The position numbers and the translations under genes were made by a program. A stretch of 10,600 nucleotides of DNA from CAZDHT01 sp964505325. Its GTDB lineage: Bacteria > Planctomycetota > PUPC01. Below, piece by piece: positions 1 to 6,663 of this stretch. The stretch lies in NCBI GenBank assembly GCA_964505325.1, contig CAZDHT010000197.1:1-10600 (forward strand), read 5' to 3'. The first letter of the stretch is position 1. Each line of letters starts with the position of its first letter. Below the pieces are notes generated by a model. That model saw only the letters and a list, made by a program, of their open reading frames with translations, made no database searches and had not been told where the DNA came from.

Positions 1-48
1 AATTCAGCAATTCACAAATTCAGCAATTCAGCAATTCAGCAATTCGTG
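1..48. repeat. Octamer tandem repeat upstream of the first hydrolase
   Basis: Six head-to-tail 8-bp units start at 1, 9, 17, 25, 33 and 41. The consensus is AATTCAGC; unit 2 reads AATTCACA and unit 6 reads AATTCGTG. The array begins at the window edge, so its full length is unknown. It is much more AT-rich than the rest of the window and ends about 10 bp before the ribosome binding site of the gene at 74. Whether it affects transcription cannot be told from sequence; a length-variable repeat at this place could alter promoter spacing. Confidence 0.85.
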
Positions 49-73
49 AAATACGATATGGAGGAACCACGGG

Positions 74-2278
74 ATGAGTAAGGAAGCGACGGGCGGTATC
101 ATTTCGGACTTGCGGCTGGCCGGGTACGCGGTGCTGCCGGCGCCGCGGGACGTGCGGCTGGATGGTGGCGCGATCCGCCTCGATGCGAGTTGGGGCCTGA
201 CGCTGTCCGATGTCGATGAGGGTGACATCGCGGCGCGGACGCTGCAGTCACGGCTTGCGGAGGAGCATGGGTTCGAGCTGCAAGGCGAGGAGGGCGGCGG
301 CGCGGTCGAGCTTTCTGTCCAGCCCGGCGCCGTCGGCACGGGGACGGGCGACGGCCGCGACGAGCAGGCCTACATCATCGAGGTCGCGGCCGACGGCATC
401 ACCGTCGCCGGCAATGCCCGGCCGGGGCTCTTCTACGGCGTGCAGACGCTGCTCCAACTGCTCGAAGGCAACGGCATCGAGCGCGGCGTCCTTCCCCTCT
501 GCCGCATCGCCGACTGGCCGCGGTTCGAGCTGCGCCTCACGCACTGGGACACCAAGCACCACCGCGACAAACTGGCGACCCTCCGCCGCTACCTCGACTG
601 GTGTGGCCGCTTCAAGATCAACGGCATCCTGTTCGAGCTGGAGGACAAGTTCGAGTACCCGTCGCATCCGGTCATCGGCGCGCCGGGCGCGTTCACGACC
701 GAGGAACTGCAAGGGCTGGTCGATTACGGGCTCGAGCGGCACATCCAGATCGTGCCCGACGTGCAGAGCCCGGCGCACTTGAGCTATGTGCTCAAGCACG
801 AGCAGTTCGCCCACCTCCGCTGCGACGGCAGCAACTACCAGAGCTGCATGGACGAGCCCGAGGTCCGAAAGCTCCTCTTTGACATGTACGACGACGTGTG
901 CGCGGCGACCAAGGGCACGAAGTACTTTCACGTCTCGACGGACGAGGTCTACTACGCGGGCATCTGCGAGAAGTTCCGGAAGCCGTACAACCCCGAGAAC
1001 CGCTCGCTGACCCTGATCGATTACGTGAACGCGGCGCACGAGCACATCACCAAGAACTGGGGCCGTCGCGTGATCATCTGGCTGGAGTATCCCATCCTGA
1101 CCGAGCACATCGGCAAGCTGCCCAAGGACCTGCTCAGCGGCATCGGCTTCCGCAGCCCGGCGAAAACGCGGAACGAGGACGAGCGCGGCATCCGCCAGTT
1201 CGCCTACCATCCAACGCAGGGCGGCGAGTTGACCTGGCCCAACTACTTGGCGCACACCGACGCGTACGGCAAGCGCAACCCGGGCCGGCTCGTCCAGGGC
1301 GCCCAGGTCACCAAGGAGAGCGCCGTCGCCGACGGCAATCCCATCGGCACCATCTGCGCGGCGTGGGACGACTGCGGCCTGCATAACGAGACGTTCTGGC
1401 TCGGCTGGGCGGCGATGGCGCAGGGCGGGTGGACGCAGGACAAGATCGGCGTCCAGGAGATCGCCACGACATTTATGGACATCCATTACGGCCGCGAGGT
1501 CGACGACATGATCGAGGTCTATCGCGACATGCAGTCGCAGGGGCGGTTCATGGAGTACACCCTCGAAAAGCTGCCGTCGGTCGTGCGCGGGCCGTCGTAC
1601 GGGCATCCGTACTGGAAGGGCCAGATGGAGCGAACGGATCGAACGATGGTGCCGCCCGCGACGCCGCGCATCCCGAACGACACCGCGGTGAACGTGCTCC
1701 CGATGTTCGCCGACCGCTACCGCGACGCGCTGGCCGAGGCCCCGGCGCGGATCGCCGAGAGCGACCGCCTGCTCGGGCGGCTCTATGCCAACCTGCCCAG
1801 GGCGCGCCGCAACCGATACAACATCGAGGTCTTCATCTCCATTGCCCACTACATCCGGCATTTCATCGAGATGATCCAGGCCATCGCCGAGGCGGAGGAA
1901 TCGCTGCACCAGGCGGCGCTGGCGGGGAAGGGCGCCGAGGACAAACGCGCCATGCACTGCCTGGTGAGCGCCCGCGAGACGATGCAGGCGACCGTCGGCG
2001 ACCTCTACGTGATGTTCGAGCGGCTCAAGGCGGTGTGGGAGAAGAGCCGCCTGCCCAAGAACGCGCCCGTCGACGGCAAGGAGTTCGTCCACGTGATGGA
2101 CGACGTGAAGGACCATTTTGCAGACCGGCGGGTGGGGCTGGACTATCTCATCGCGCCGCACGAGAGCCTCGGGCTGGACAAGTGGCTGGAGAAGCTCGAT
2201 GACGTGATAGAACGGTACGGCGAGGCCACCGGGCTTGGCGCGAAGAAGAAAGACAAAGTGCCCGTGGATGAGGGATGA
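74..2278 (+). CDS. HEXD-like family 20 glycoside hydrolase (beta-N-acetylhexosaminidase), copy 1
   Basis: Predicted exo-hydrolase removing terminal beta-linked GlcNAc/GalNAc from glycans or glycoconjugates. Residues about 15-140 resemble the GH20 N-terminal accessory domain (ARPGLFYGVQTLLQLL near 115-130). The TIM-barrel catalytic domain spans about 150-440, with the strand motif FELEDKFEYPSHP, then VPDVQSPAHLSYVLKH and FAHLR. The catalytic Asp-Glu pair lies in FHVSTDEVYY (D290, E291; H286 just before). W431 in AAWDDCGLHNETFWLGW is a candidate active-site aromatic. The pattern HWDTKHH / ELEDKF / FAHLR / DEVYY matches the HEXD subfamily (nucleocytoplasmic in animals) better than secreted bacterial GH20 enzymes. 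No signal peptide is visible, so it is probably cytoplasmic. A helical region of about 290 residues follows the barrel. The start at 74 is supported by GGAGG at 60-64. A paralogue lies downstream at 3238. Substrate is inferred only from family. Confidence 0.88.
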   Translation: MSKEATGGIISDLRLAGYAVLPAPRDVRLDGGAIRLDASWGLTLSDVDEGDIAARTLQSRLAEEHGFELQGEEGGGAVELSVQPGAVGTGTGDGRDEQAYIIEVAADGITVAGNARPGLFYGVQTLLQLLEGNGIERGVLPLCRIADWPRFELRLTHWDTKHHRDKLATLRRYLDWCGRFKINGILFELEDKFEYPSHPVIGAPGAFTTEELQGLVDYGLERHIQIVPDVQSPAHLSYVLKHEQFAHLRCDGSNYQSCMDEPEVRKLLFDMYDDVCAATKGTKYFHVSTDEVYYAGICEKFRKPYNPENRSLTLIDYVNAAHEHITKNWGRRVIIWLEYPILTEHIGKLPKDLLSGIGFRSPAKTRNEDERGIRQFAYHPTQGGELTWPNYLAHTDAYGKRNPGRLVQGAQVTKESAVADGNPIGTICAAWDDCGLHNETFWLGWAAMAQGGWTQDKIGVQEIATTFMDIHYGREVDDMIEVYRDMQSQGRFMEYTLEKLPSVVRGPSYGHPYWKGQMERTDRTMVPPATPRIPNDTAVNVLPMFADRYRDALAEAPARIAESDRLLGRLYANLPRARRNRYNIEVFISIAHYIRHFIEMIQAIAEAEESLHQAALAGKGAEDKRAMHCLVSARETMQATVGDLYVMFERLKAVWEKSRLPKNAPVDGKEFVHVMDDVKDHFADRRVGLDYLIAPHESLGLDKWLEKLDDVIERYGEATGLGAKKKDKVPVDEG

Positions 2279-2297
2279 CGGCGCTGCGCCGCGGTGT

Positions 2298-2512
2298 TGT
2301 AGCCGAGGTCCATGACCTCGGCCGACGGACCGGCCTCATGGAGGCCGGCTACAGCGCGGCACGGACCTGTGGCCGAAATCCATGACCTCGGCGAACTAAG
2401 CATGGCGGCGGGAGCGCGCCGGGACGGGTCGCCGCGTGTTGGCGGTGCGACTTGGCCTCATGGAGGCCGGCTACAGGAGGGTGGACTTGTAGCCGAGGTC
2501 CATGACCTCGGC
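2298..2512. repeat. Left REP/BIME array flanking the RAYT gene
   Basis: Five palindromic units alternate in orientation. Forward type A (TGTAG head, then GCCGAGGT-CCATG-ACCTCGGC, an 8-bp stem) lies at 2298-2322, 2368-2392 and 2488-2512. The middle copy has a GTGG head and a damaged left arm (GCCGAAAT). Reverse type B lies at 2332-2353 and 2454-2475; on the - strand it reads GTAG followed by CCGGCCTC or GGCCTC arms around a CAT loop. The head-plus-hairpin structure and alternating orientation are those of REP sequences arranged as BIMEs, the known partners of RAYT transposases. The segment 2368-2512 is repeated on the other side of the transposase at 3058-3206. Confidence 0.9.
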
Positions 2513-2515
2513 CGA

Positions 2516-2989
2516 ATGACCATGACAAGACGTCTTCACAAGCACCTCTCTCGCCTCGCGCGAGTGTGGATCAAAGATCCGGTGTTCTACGTCACCACTT
2601 GCACCCGCGAGCGGAGACGGATTTTGGCAACTGATGATGTCGTCAGCATTCTGCGTGACAACTGGGAAAGATGCTTTCGGCTCTACGGGTGGGCCGTCGG
2701 GCCGTACGTTGTGATGCCGGACCACGTGCATTTCTTCTGCTGGTCCGCGCGGGAGGCCGCGACGCTTTCGGAATTCGTCGGCAAATGGAAGGAATGGACC
2801 AGCAAGAGAATCTCTCAGTTCCTGGAGATTGCGGGTCCCATCTGGCAGCAGGAGTTCTTCGATCACGTTCTGCGGTCGAACGAAAGCTACGCGCAGAAGT
2901 GGGACTACATGCGAGAGAACCCCGTTCGAGCTGGGCTGGTTGCACGTGCGGAAGAATGGCCCTACTGTGGGCAGGTGCACGATGACTGA
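2516..2989 (+). CDS. REP-associated tyrosine transposase (RAYT, IS200-like Y1 family)
   Basis: A 157-residue single-strand DNA transposase of the Y1/HUH class, expected to bind and cleave REP hairpins at their GTAG head. It shows the family opening VFYVTTCTRERRR, the metal-binding HUH motif in VMPDHVHFF (H70 and H72 counted from the 2516 start), and the catalytic tyrosine Y131 in WDYMRENPVRAGLV. The C-terminal EEWPY is typical of RAYTs. Length is in the normal range. The frame stays open to 2312, but that part translates the REP repeats, so it is not coding. ATG 2516 or ATG 2522 is the likely start; neither has a clear Shine-Dalgarno sequence, and a REP hairpin ends 3 bp before 2516. The gene looks intact. 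It sits between two paralogous hydrolases and is bracketed by REP arrays. RAYTs usually occur as single-copy genes and are not classic insertion sequences. Confidence 0.9.
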   Translation: MTMTRRLHKHLSRLARVWIKDPVFYVTTCTRERRRILATDDVVSILRDNWERCFRLYGWAVGPYVVMPDHVHFFCWSAREAATLSEFVGKWKEWTSKRISQFLEIAGPIWQQEFFDHVLRSNESYAQKWDYMRENPVRAGLVARAEEWPYCGQVHDD

Positions 2990-3020
2990 TTGGATCCGGC
3001 AGGGAGCCCGGCGCCGCTTG

Positions 3021-3206
3021 GCCGGCCTCATGGAGGCCGGCTACAGTAGGGTAGATTTGTAGCCGAGGTCCATGACCTCGGCGAAGTAAGCCTAGCGGCG
3101 GGGGCGCGCGGGAACGGGTCGCCGCGCGTTCTTGGTGGAGCTTGGCCGGCCTCATGGAGGCCGGCTACAGTAGGGTGGATTTGTAGCCGAGGTCCATGAC
3201 CTCGGC
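3021..3206. repeat. Right REP/BIME array flanking the RAYT gene
   Basis: Reverse type B palindromes lie at 3021-3045 and 3145-3169, each with a perfect 9-bp stem GCCGGCCTC-ATG-GAGGCCGGC followed by TACA. Forward type A units lie at 3058-3082 and 3182-3206. The segment 3058-3206 is a slightly diverged direct copy of 2368-2512, including the spacer sequences between palindromes, so the transposase is enclosed by direct repeats of about 145-149 bp. The last unit ends 31 bp before the start codon of the second hydrolase, and its loop supplies the spurious upstream ATG at 3196. Confidence 0.9.
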
Positions 3207-3237
3207 GGAACGGACACTTGAATCGGAGAGAAGCGAA

Positions 3238-5442
3238 ATGACCGCAGAATCGAACGACGGATTCGTGAGTGATCTTCGGGCACGCCGTCATGTGGTGGTG
3301 CCCACGCCGCGGCAGGTCGAGCTCGACGGCGGAAAGACGGACGCGTCGTTCCTCGATTGGAACCTCACGCTCACGAACGTGGACAAGGACGATACCACCG
3401 TCCAGATGCTCGCGGCCGTCTTCAGCGCCGAGTTCGCGATGGGTCTCGGCTTGGACGACAAGTTCGAGGACGATTCGGACGGCCCGGTCCCCGAGCTCGG
3501 ACTGGCCATCCGGCCCGGCGCGGTTGACACCGGCACCGAGGACGGCCGCGACGAGCAGGCCTATCGGCTCGATATCACGCCCGCCGCAGTCGCTCTGGTC
3601 GCCAACGCCCGACCCGGCCTCTTCTACGGCGCGCTCACATTGCTCCAACTGCTCGACGGGAAGGACGGGAGCCTGCCCACCGGCCGCATCGTCGACTGGC
3701 CGGAGTACGAGCTGCGGTGCATCCACTGGGACACCAAGCACCACCAGGACCGGATGGAGACGATCAAGCGCTTCCTCAACCAGGCCGCCGAGTTCAAGAT
3801 CAACGCGATCCTGTTCGAGCTGGAGGACAAGTTCGCGTATCCGTCGCATCCCATCATCGGCGCACCCGGCGCGTTCACGACCGAGGAGATGCAGGAGATC
3901 GTCGACTACGCGCTCGAACGCCACATCCAGATCATCCCCGACGTGCAGTCGCCGGCGCACCTGTGCTACGTGCTGAAGCACGAGGAGTTCGCCCACCTCC
4001 GCTGCGACGGCAGCAACTATCAGAGCTGCATGGACGAGCCGGAGGTCCGCAAGCTCCTGTTCGACATGTACGACGACGTGTGCGCGGCGACCAAGGGCAC
4101 CAAGTATTTCCACGTCTCGACCGACGAGGTGTACTACGCGGGCATCTGCGAGAAGTTCCGAAAGCCGTACAACCCCGAGAACCGCTCGCTGACCTGGGTC
4201 GACTACGTCAACGCCGCGCACAAGCACATCACCGAGAAGTGGGGCCGGCAGGTCATTGTGTGGGCGGAGTTCCCGCTCCTCCCCGAGCACGTCAAGCTGC
4301 TCCCACCCGACCTGCTCAACGGCATCGGCGGGCGGAAGCCTGCCATGGTCGCCGAGGAGAACAAGCGCGGCATGCGGCAGTTCGCCTATGTCTCGATGCA
4401 GGGCTCTGAGCTGTTGTGCCCCAACAACTTCGCGTGGGTCAACAGCGAAGGCCAATTGCAGCAAGGCCGCATCGACGACGCGGTCGACTACATCGCGAGC
4501 GGCAAGGAGAGGATGCCGAACGCGATCGGGATGATCTCCGCCGCGTGGGATGATTCGGGCCTGCACAACGAGACGTTCTGGCTCGGCTGGGCGATGACCA
4601 CGCAGGCGGCGTGGATGCCCGGCCTCGCCGTCGAGGAGGCCGCCGCCAGCTTCTTCGATATCTTCTACGGCGGCGCCGACGACATGGCAGAGGTCTACCG
4701 CGATCTCCAGCTCGGGGCGCGGTTCTACGAGGGCTCGATGGAGCGGCTGCCGTCCAAGGTCCGCGGCCCCGGCTACGGCTACTCGGACCGCAAGCAGCCG
4801 GTCGAGCGGCGGGACCGGACCCTCGTGCCGCCGCCGCTGACCAACGTCGGCAACCTGGCGTTCGAGCCGGCATTCCGCAAGCGCTATGCGGCCGCGCTCG
4901 CCCAGGCGCCGCACGAGCTGCTCCGCAACGACCGCCTGCTGCTGCGCCTCCAGGCCAACCTGTCGCTGGTCGAGCGGAACGCGTACAACCTGGAGGTCTT
5001 CCTCTCGCTGGCGCGGCTCCAGCGACAGTTCATTCAAACGCTGCTCGGGCTGGCCTCGGCCGAGGGCCTGCTGGAGAAGGCGTCGCAGGCGGACGGTGCC
5101 GGCGACTACGACCGCGCGGTCAACCTGCTGGTCGATGCTCGGGGCGCGGTGAACGGCCTCGTCGACGGGATGAACACGACCTATGAGCACGTCAAGGCAG
5201 TGTGGGAGAAGAGCCGGTTCGAGAAGGGCCGCTCCGTCGACGGCCGGGACTTCGTGCACATCATGGACGACGTGAAGGACCACCCCGCCGACCGCCGGCC
5301 CGACCTGAGCTACCTGATCGAGTGGTTCGAGCTGATGGACCTGCCCGGCTGGCTCGACGGTTTGCAGAACGTCATCGACAGCTACGCCGCCGCGCACAAG
5401 ACCGAGGCCGAAGCGTCGGAGGAAGAGCGACTCGAAGACTGA
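3238..5442 (+). CDS. HEXD-like family 20 glycoside hydrolase (beta-N-acetylhexosaminidase), copy 2
   Basis: Paralogue of the gene at 74 and also 734 aa. It has the same order of parts: GH20 accessory domain (about 18-145, with ARPGLFYGALTLLQLL), TIM barrel (about 155-445) with HWDTKHH, FELEDKFAYPSHP, IPDVQSPAHLCYVLKH, the catalytic pair D296-E297 in FHVSTDEVYY and W437 in AAWDDSGLHNETFWLGW, then a helical C-terminal region containing FVHIMDDVKDH. No signal peptide is visible. The start at 3238 is preferred over the in-frame ATG at 3196 because GGAGAG at 3225-3230 precedes it by 7 bp, the 3196 ATG is the loop of a REP palindrome, and the N-terminus then lines up with copy 1. Residues 251-319 are identical to 245-313 of copy 1, whereas the outer regions are much more diverged. 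Specificity may differ between copies; that is inference. Confidence 0.88.
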   Translation: MTAESNDGFVSDLRARRHVVVPTPRQVELDGGKTDASFLDWNLTLTNVDKDDTTVQMLAAVFSAEFAMGLGLDDKFEDDSDGPVPELGLAIRPGAVDTGTEDGRDEQAYRLDITPAAVALVANARPGLFYGALTLLQLLDGKDGSLPTGRIVDWPEYELRCIHWDTKHHQDRMETIKRFLNQAAEFKINAILFELEDKFAYPSHPIIGAPGAFTTEEMQEIVDYALERHIQIIPDVQSPAHLCYVLKHEEFAHLRCDGSNYQSCMDEPEVRKLLFDMYDDVCAATKGTKYFHVSTDEVYYAGICEKFRKPYNPENRSLTWVDYVNAAHKHITEKWGRQVIVWAEFPLLPEHVKLLPPDLLNGIGGRKPAMVAEENKRGMRQFAYVSMQGSELLCPNNFAWVNSEGQLQQGRIDDAVDYIASGKERMPNAIGMISAAWDDSGLHNETFWLGWAMTTQAAWMPGLAVEEAAASFFDIFYGGADDMAEVYRDLQLGARFYEGSMERLPSKVRGPGYGYSDRKQPVERRDRTLVPPPLTNVGNLAFEPAFRKRYAAALAQAPHELLRNDRLLLRLQANLSLVERNAYNLEVFLSLARLQRQFIQTLLGLASAEGLLEKASQADGAGDYDRAVNLLVDARGAVNGLVDGMNTTYEHVKAVWEKSRFEKGRSVDGRDFVHIMDDVKDHPADRRPDLSYLIEWFELMDLPGWLDGLQNVIDSYAAAHKTEAEASEEERLED

Positions 5443-5458
5443 GGAGCTTTAACATAAC

Positions 5459-5512
5459 GGTGGGGCCGACATTCTTGTCGGCCAGATGGCAGGCAGGAAT
5501 GCCTGCCCCACC
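5459..5512. repeat. GTGG-headed convergent REP pair (BIME)
   Basis: The outer arms GGTGGGG (5459-5465) and CCCCACC (5506-5512) are inverted. Inside are two hairpins: GGCCGACA-TTCT-TGTCGGCC (5464-5483) and GGCAGGCA-GGAA-TGCCTGCC (5488-5507). Read outward-in on each strand, both begin with GTGGGGC and continue into an 8-bp-stem palindrome, so this is a REP pair in convergent orientation, with a sequence unrelated to the arrays around the RAYT. It fills most of the 101-bp gap between the second hydrolase and the lipoprotein gene and could also attenuate read-through between them. Confidence 0.8.
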
Positions 5513-5543
5513 AAGGTCCTGTTGGAGGCCCCAAGGAGGGATC

Positions 5544-6038
5544 ATGAAGAAGCGGTCGATCGTTGCGGTGCTCGCCGGTCTGCTGACCGGGTGCGCCGCG
5601 CATGAGACGTTGCTGTTCGACGTCAACCACGGCACGACGGCGCGCCCGCACTGCACGGTGGTCGATGATCCGTTCGGCGGCACCGGCAAGGTGGTCGTCG
5701 GCGAGCCGGTCGGCAAGAACGCTAATAAGACGACGTTCATCAACGGCAAGGGCTTCTTCGCCATCCCGCCGGAGTGGGGCGGCTCGGTGTTCATCCGGCT
5801 TGCCGTGCGCGGCTCGCGGAAGCTGAAGGTCCAGATGGTCGCCAAGGGCCGCCGCCCGAAGAGCTACTACCCCGAGCTGCCCGCCGAAGGCAAGTGGTGC
5901 GAGGTCGAGCTGCCCATCCGTAACGTTTCGGACCGCGCCAGGCCGGGCGACAAGGTGGTCGACTTCTCGATCTGGCAGCTCGACGGCGGCAAAGAGGGAG
6001 CTCTGTACGTTCGCGACGCCAGGCTCCGCTTGAGATGA
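5544..6038 (+). CDS. Small predicted lipoprotein, possibly with a jelly-roll carbohydrate-binding-like domain
   Basis: A 164-residue protein of unrecognised family. It begins with a classic lipoprotein signal: basic MKKRS, a hydrophobic core, and the lipobox LLTGC with C17 as the lipidated residue. Residue +2 is alanine, so by the enterobacterial rule it would be sent to the outer membrane. The mature part is beta-rich; the end (WCEVELPIRNV, FSIWQLDGG, LYVRDARLRLR) resembles the closing strands of galactose-binding/CBM-like jelly rolls, where a 'lyidDvrl'-type strand is common. That resemblance is by eye and not proof. The start at 5544 is set by the strong AAGGAGG at 5533-5539 and the signal sequence; the frame stays open upstream only by running through the hydrolase gene. 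It lies 101 bp after the second GH20 gene on the same strand, so a role in sugar binding at the envelope is possible. Confidence 0.72.
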   Translation: MKKRSIVAVLAGLLTGCAAHETLLFDVNHGTTARPHCTVVDDPFGGTGKVVVGEPVGKNANKTTFINGKGFFAIPPEWGGSVFIRLAVRGSRKLKVQMVAKGRRPKSYYPELPAEGKWCEVELPIRNVSDRARPGDKVVDFSIWQLDGGKEGALYVRDARLRLR

Positions 6039-6072
6039 CCCGGTCCCGGCCCGGCGACCTCTCGGAAGCGGC

Positions 6073-6172
6073 GGGAAAGCGGGGACAGATAACTTTTTTC
6101 GCCGGGGCAACCCGCTCCGCGCAATGCTTGTCCGTTGTCCGGCGAAAGAAAGTTATCTGTCCCCGGTTTCCC
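6073..6172. repeat. 100-bp inverted-repeat (MITE-like) element
   Basis: A left arm of 31 nt (6073-6103, containing GGGGACAGATAACTTTTTT) pairs with a right arm of 32 nt (6141-6172, containing AAAGTTATCTGTCCCC), with about one mismatch, one indel and one further T/C change. The 37-nt centre is unpaired. The outer ends are GGGAAA and TTTCCC. The element has no coding potential of its own and resembles a small non-autonomous mobile or hairpin element. The T-run next to the stem could also stop transcription leaving the lipoprotein gene, but no classical stem-plus-terminal-U layout is present. Confidence 0.82.
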
Positions 6173-6482
6173 ATCTCCGCAGCGCGGCGTGCGAAAAACG
6201 GTGCCCCGCCTCCGCTTGAAAGCTACGGCAGGGGAAGCTGCCGGCCTGTCACCGCTTTTCGCAATACTGATGCCGTGTCAGTACCCCACTTGGCTGAAGC
6301 GTTACGTGAAATCCATCTTTCTCGGGTGCGGGTGTGAGAAACGATCCACCGCTCCCGGCGAAAAGGGAGCCCGGCGTCCCCCAGCGATTGGATTTGCCGG
6401 ACACACGGCGGCGACGTGACGTTGCGGCCCGCATGTCTCGACAGGCGTCATCTTCCTCTGCGGGCGGCCCGGCCGTCAGGCC
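6173..6482. other. Non-coding stretch with minor hairpins and a motif shared with the 8584-8723 element
   Basis: No credible gene is seen here; the open frames translate to low-complexity, repeat-derived peptides. It holds a short hairpin TACTGA-N7-TCAGTA (6265-6283), a 19-mer at 6287-6305 (core TTGGCTGAAGCGTTAC) that matches the reverse complement of 8584-8602 at 18 of 19 positions, and a GCTCCC/GGGAGC stem (6351-6370) without a following T-run. I recognise no RNA family. Confidence 0.5.
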
Positions 6483-6500
6483 ATTGTAACAAATTGTAAC
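6483..6500 (+). promoter_or_regulatory. Direct repeat ATTGTAAC x2, possible activator/repressor site
   Basis: Two identical octamers ATTGTAAC at 6483-6490 and 6493-6500 start 10 bp apart, which is one helical turn. The second ends 15 bp before the proposed -35 box at 6516. Direct repeats spaced one turn upstream of a promoter are typical of binding sites for a dimeric or tandem-bound regulator. The regulator is unknown. Confidence 0.4.
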
Positions 6501-6515
6501 GGCCGCCTGTTCTGC

Positions 6516-6544
6516 TGGACATTGCGGCGATCATGGGCTATATA
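6516..6544 (+). promoter_or_regulatory. Candidate sigma-70-type promoter for the histidine kinase
   Basis: TGGACA (6516-6521) and TATATA (6539-6544) are separated by 17 bp, inside a short AT-rich patch of an otherwise GC-rich region. Transcription would start near 6551, leaving a leader of about 110 nt before the kinase ATG. The leader contains a small AGCCC-GGCT-GGGCT hairpin. Confidence 0.45.
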
Positions 6545-6663
6545 AAATATTGAAGGGGCACTACTTGTGAAGCCCGGCTGGGCTCGGCTTAGCCCGGAGT
6601 CCCAGCGGAAGGGCGGCGCAGGTATGCTGAGGAATCCGGTTCCGGCCTGGGGAAAGCGCAGGG

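Noticed and set aside
248..2161. Long open frame of 637 codons on the - strand opposite the first hydrolase
   Set aside because: Its sequence is a valine/arginine/leucine-rich antisense shadow with no family motif, while the + strand carries a complete GH20 protein with a ribosome binding site.
2312..2515. N-terminal extension of the transposase frame
   Set aside because: It translates REP palindromes (EIHDLG/EVHDLG pattern from repeats), starts at the ATG in a REP loop, and precedes the normal RAYT N-terminus.
2298..3206. Possible CRISPR array
   Set aside because: The repeats are palindromic units in alternating orientation with conserved spacers; no regular repeat-unique spacer pattern or cas gene is present.
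3196..3237. Extended start for the second hydrolase
   Set aside because: The ATG is inside a REP palindrome and lacks a ribosome binding site, whereas 3238 has GGAGAG at 7 bp and matches the N-terminus of copy 1.
3028..5397. Long open frame of 789 codons on the - strand opposite the second hydrolase
   Set aside because: It is an antisense shadow caused by high GC and codon bias, and resembles the shadow opposite copy 1 because the two sense genes are paralogues.
6351..6663. Possible riboswitch (for example cyclic-di-GMP type) before the kinase
   Set aside because: Hairpins are present, but the conserved core sequences of known riboswitch classes that I can recall are not seen.
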